In this document: in pieces, positions 62,332 to 64,000 of the stretch | How the letters are laid out: each line of letters opens with the position of its first letter | Numbering within the stretch: position 1 is the stretch's first letter | Origin: CAYRJD01 sp965205925 | Lineage (GTDB): Bacteria; Actinomycetota; Acidimicrobiia; Acidimicrobiales; Poriferisodalaceae | Assembly (NCBI GenBank): GCA_965205925.1 | Contig: OZ242183.1 | Coordinates: 496,001-560,000 of the forward strand | Direction: 5' to 3' | DNA: 64,000 nucleotides | The notes under the pieces: generated by a model | The model's database searches: none | What the model was told of the DNA's origin: nothing | What the model saw: only the letters and a program-made list of their open reading frames with translations | Translations under genes and position numbers: made by a program

Positions 62332-63000
62332 GTGAGTGATACAGACGCCTTCGTTTTAGAGGACGTTGCTACTTACTGCGCTAAGAGTTCGTTAGCACCT
62401 GACTCATTGCAGTTAGCTCAGATAGCTGAAACTAAACGATTAGGCGGTGTTTCTCGCATGCAGATCGGTGCGCTGCAGGGTGCATTTATGAGCATGCTGA
62501 CCGCTGCACTGGCTCCGCAGTTTGTGGTGGAGATCGGCACATTCACCGGTTATTCATCGTTGGCGATGGCACGTTATTTGCCGTCAGAAGGGCGAATGCT
62601 GTGCTGCGATGTGTCGCAAGAATGGACTGCGATAGCCCAGCGTTACTGGAACCAAGCCGGAGTACAAGAGGCAATAGAGCTCCGACTTGCCCCAGCGTTA
62701 GACACCTTGACCGGACGAGCTGGGCCAGGATTAGCCGAATACCCGCTCGTTGATTTGGCGTTCATTGATGCCGACAAGACCAACTACATCAACTACTACG
62801 AGGCTCTTGTGGCGCGGCTTTCGCCGCGTGGCGTGATCTTGGTGGACAACGTGCTTTGGAGTGGACGGGTGCTTGACAACACCGACACCAGTGAAGACAC
62901 TGCTGCGTTGCGAGATTTCAATGAGCATGTGAAATTCGACGAACGGGTGCGGGTGGTGATGTTGCCGATAGGCGACGGCCTGACGATGATCACGCAATGA
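62332..63000 (+). CDS. SAM-dependent O-methyltransferase (COMT-like, class I)
   Basis: A 222-residue enzyme of the Methyltransf_3 family. The SAM-binding motif VVEIGTFTGYSSLAMA is followed by a metal-binding region LAFIDADKTNYINYYE and a DNVLWSGRV loop typical of cation-dependent catechol-type methyltransferases. It starts at GTG 62332. A duplicated cgcaatgag lies across its stop and the start of the next gene. Confidence 0.9.
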   Translation: MSDTDAFVLEDVATYCAKSSLAPDSLQLAQIAETKRLGGVSRMQIGALQGAFMSMLTAALAPQFVVEIGTFTGYSSLAMARYLPSEGRMLCCDVSQEWTAIAQRYWNQAGVQEAIELRLAPALDTLTGRAGPGLAEYPLVDLAFIDADKTNYINYYEALVARLSPRGVILVDNVLWSGRVLDNTDTSEDTAALRDFNEHVKFDERVRVVMLPIGDGLTMITQ

Positions 63001-63007
63001 GTTCGCA

Positions 63008-63802
63008 ATGAGCTCGACCGAGGCTTCCGCTTCAAGCTCGTGGGATCGCATCACCAAACCGCTTGAACGCCCAGACGTTGACCGGCGTTATCAGCTCTGG
63101 GTTTGCCCGCCGTCGGGCTATGACGATTCTCGCAGCTATCCACTGATCTTCTGCTTAGATGCCCCGTGGACTTTCGGTACCGCTACCGACACGGCCAGGC
63201 TGCTTGGACTAGCCAAGCAGATTCCACGAGCCATAGTCGCTGGCGTTGCACATGACACCTACATGCGTGACGTGGTGGAGCAAAGAGCTATCGATTTCAC
63301 GGTGACTCCAGCCACCTCGCCCCCAGCCATAGGTGTGAAAACACCTGCCGAACAGCTTGGAGGTGCGGAAGCATTTCGTGTTTGGTTAGCCGAGACAGTG
63401 CTGCCCCTGCTGCGAGCCGACTATTCGGTAAGCACTATCACGCTGGTGGGGCATTCGTTTAGCGCGATGTTTGGCGTGCACGTGCTGCTAACGGATTGCA
63501 CGATGTTTGACGGATACCTGCTGGCCAGCCCGTCGGTGTGGTGGGACGACAAGGTGCTGCTAAAGCGTGAGACGCAGTTTGCGGCCACTGGCGCGGGTTT
63601 GCCCGTAAAGGTCTATATGTCTATGGCGGCGGGGGAGACCGATGAACTGTCGGCTCATCCAGAGTTTCACCGACAGTTTGCGAGCCGAAACTATGACGGG
63701 CTTGAGCTGGAGTGGGATTGCTTCGAAGGTGAGAACCATTCCTCGGTTGTTAGTGCGGCGATTAATCGTGGGTTACGGTTTTTACTAGCCAACCCTGGCT
63801 AG
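63008..63802 (+). CDS. Esterase-like alpha/beta hydrolase (enterochelin esterase/EstD type)
   Basis: A 264-residue hydrolase of the esterase D group. Catalytic Ser lies in GHSFSA, preceded by LVGHS, and the C-terminal ENHSSVV holds the likely His. The N-terminal QLWVCPPSGYDDSRSYPLIF strand and FCLDAPWTFG are also typical. It would cleave a carboxylic ester. It starts 7 bases after the methyltransferase stop, so the two genes likely form an operon. Confidence 0.86.
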   Translation: MSSTEASASSSWDRITKPLERPDVDRRYQLWVCPPSGYDDSRSYPLIFCLDAPWTFGTATDTARLLGLAKQIPRAIVAGVAHDTYMRDVVEQRAIDFTVTPATSPPAIGVKTPAEQLGGAEAFRVWLAETVLPLLRADYSVSTITLVGHSFSAMFGVHVLLTDCTMFDGYLLASPSVWWDDKVLLKRETQFAATGAGLPVKVYMSMAAGETDELSAHPEFHRQFASRNYDGLELEWDCFEGENHSSVVSAAINRGLRFLLANPG

Positions 63803-63873
63803 TAGCCGGTTCCAGCTCGGCGCGGCCAGCTATAGCTCGGCGCGCCAATACACATCTGCGGCAGAATACGCGT

Positions 63874-64000
63874 ATGGCACCCAACTCAGCTACCGCTACT
63901 ACATCTGCCAGCTCTGCATCAGCCAGCAGAGCTACTCGCTCGCTAAGCGGTCCGCTCGCGAGTAACGGCACCGTGCCGGTCTATGACGCTGACGCACACA
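63874..64000 (+). CDS. Start of a gene cut by the window edge, possible amidohydrolase
   Basis: An open frame from ATG 63874 runs to the window end. It reads an Ala/Ser/Thr-rich leader and then NGTVPVYDADAH, resembling the start of metal-dependent amidohydrolases (DxDxH region), which would hold metal ligands. There is too little sequence for a firm call. Confidence 0.45.
   Translation, partial: MAPNSATATTSASSASASRATRSLSGPLASNGTVPVYDADAH

Noticed and set aside
1..64000. Mobile elements, prophage or integron in the window
   Set aside because: No transposase, integrase, phage structural gene or terminal inverted repeats with target duplications were seen.

Overview
The window looks like chromosomal DNA of an actinobacterium, most likely a member of the Acidimicrobiia with middling GC content (mid-50s percent by eye, not computed). 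The pointers are two WhiB regulators, a DUF2342 protein, a UPF0182 membrane protein, a YlbL-type PDZ/Lon protease, F420-type oxidoreductases, a DtxR-family repressor, and a Tad pilus locus in the order of the mycobacterial ssd-tadA-tadB-tadC-flp-tadE cluster. Many genes start with GTG or TTG, and convergent neighbours often overlap at their stop codons. I see no insertion sequence, prophage, CRISPR array or rRNA. Both window edges cut a gene.

Layout. 1-8.6 kb: end of a polytopic membrane protein, an SDR oxidoreductase, a RidA protein, a small membrane protein, type II glutamine synthetase, glutamine-dependent NAD synthetase, a GDP-mannose 3,5-epimerase-like enzyme, a sigma-70 factor and a metallophosphoesterase. 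8.6-9.1 kb: a 25-residue membrane peptide and a selenocysteine tRNA. 9.1-12.9 kb: Tad pilus genes. 13-14 kb: two WhiB genes around tatA. 14.3-19.4 kb: phosphate uptake operon (pstS-pstC-pstA-pstB-phoU) with an unknown small gene in front. 19.3-30 kb: an MFS permease, a DUF2342 protein with a degenerate metal site, an epimerase, moaE, a MreB-like protein, YlbL-type protease, UPF0182 and a PIG-L deacetylase. 30-35.9 kb: initiator tRNA, a RibD/DHFR-like reductase, ribokinase, an F420-type PPOX protein, a DUF3179 lipoprotein, a membrane-anchored helical protein behind a phased operator, then an iron module (bacterioferritin, Bfd ferredoxin, DtxR regulator).

36-46.9 kb: two luciferase-like monooxygenases around an MFS permease, a LinB-like haloalkane dehalogenase, a YceI protein, a CBS-less IMPDH/GMP reductase, queF, a protein joining a winged helix to an extracellular glycoside-hydrolase-like domain, and an acyl-CoA ligase. 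46.9-64 kb: acyl-CoA and xenobiotic-type metabolism (serine hydrolase, two double-length CaiB/BaiF CoA-transferases, MFS permease, P450, crotonase, acyl-CoA carboxylase alpha and beta subunits), HU, an O-methyltransferase, an esterase, and the start of a probable amidohydrolase.

The most unusual object is the lipoprotein gene at 56091-57542. Much of its length is built from 11-residue Glu/Leu-rich repeats with near-exact DNA copies. Other points of interest are the selC gene without a visible selenoprotein, the winged-helix/glycoside-hydrolase fusion, the monooxygenase-transporter-monooxygenase operon facing a dehalogenase, the two convergent two-domain CoA-transferase genes with Glu at all four catalytic-Asp positions, and the DUF2342 protein lacking its HExxH motif. 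All functional calls come from reading motifs; no database search was run.
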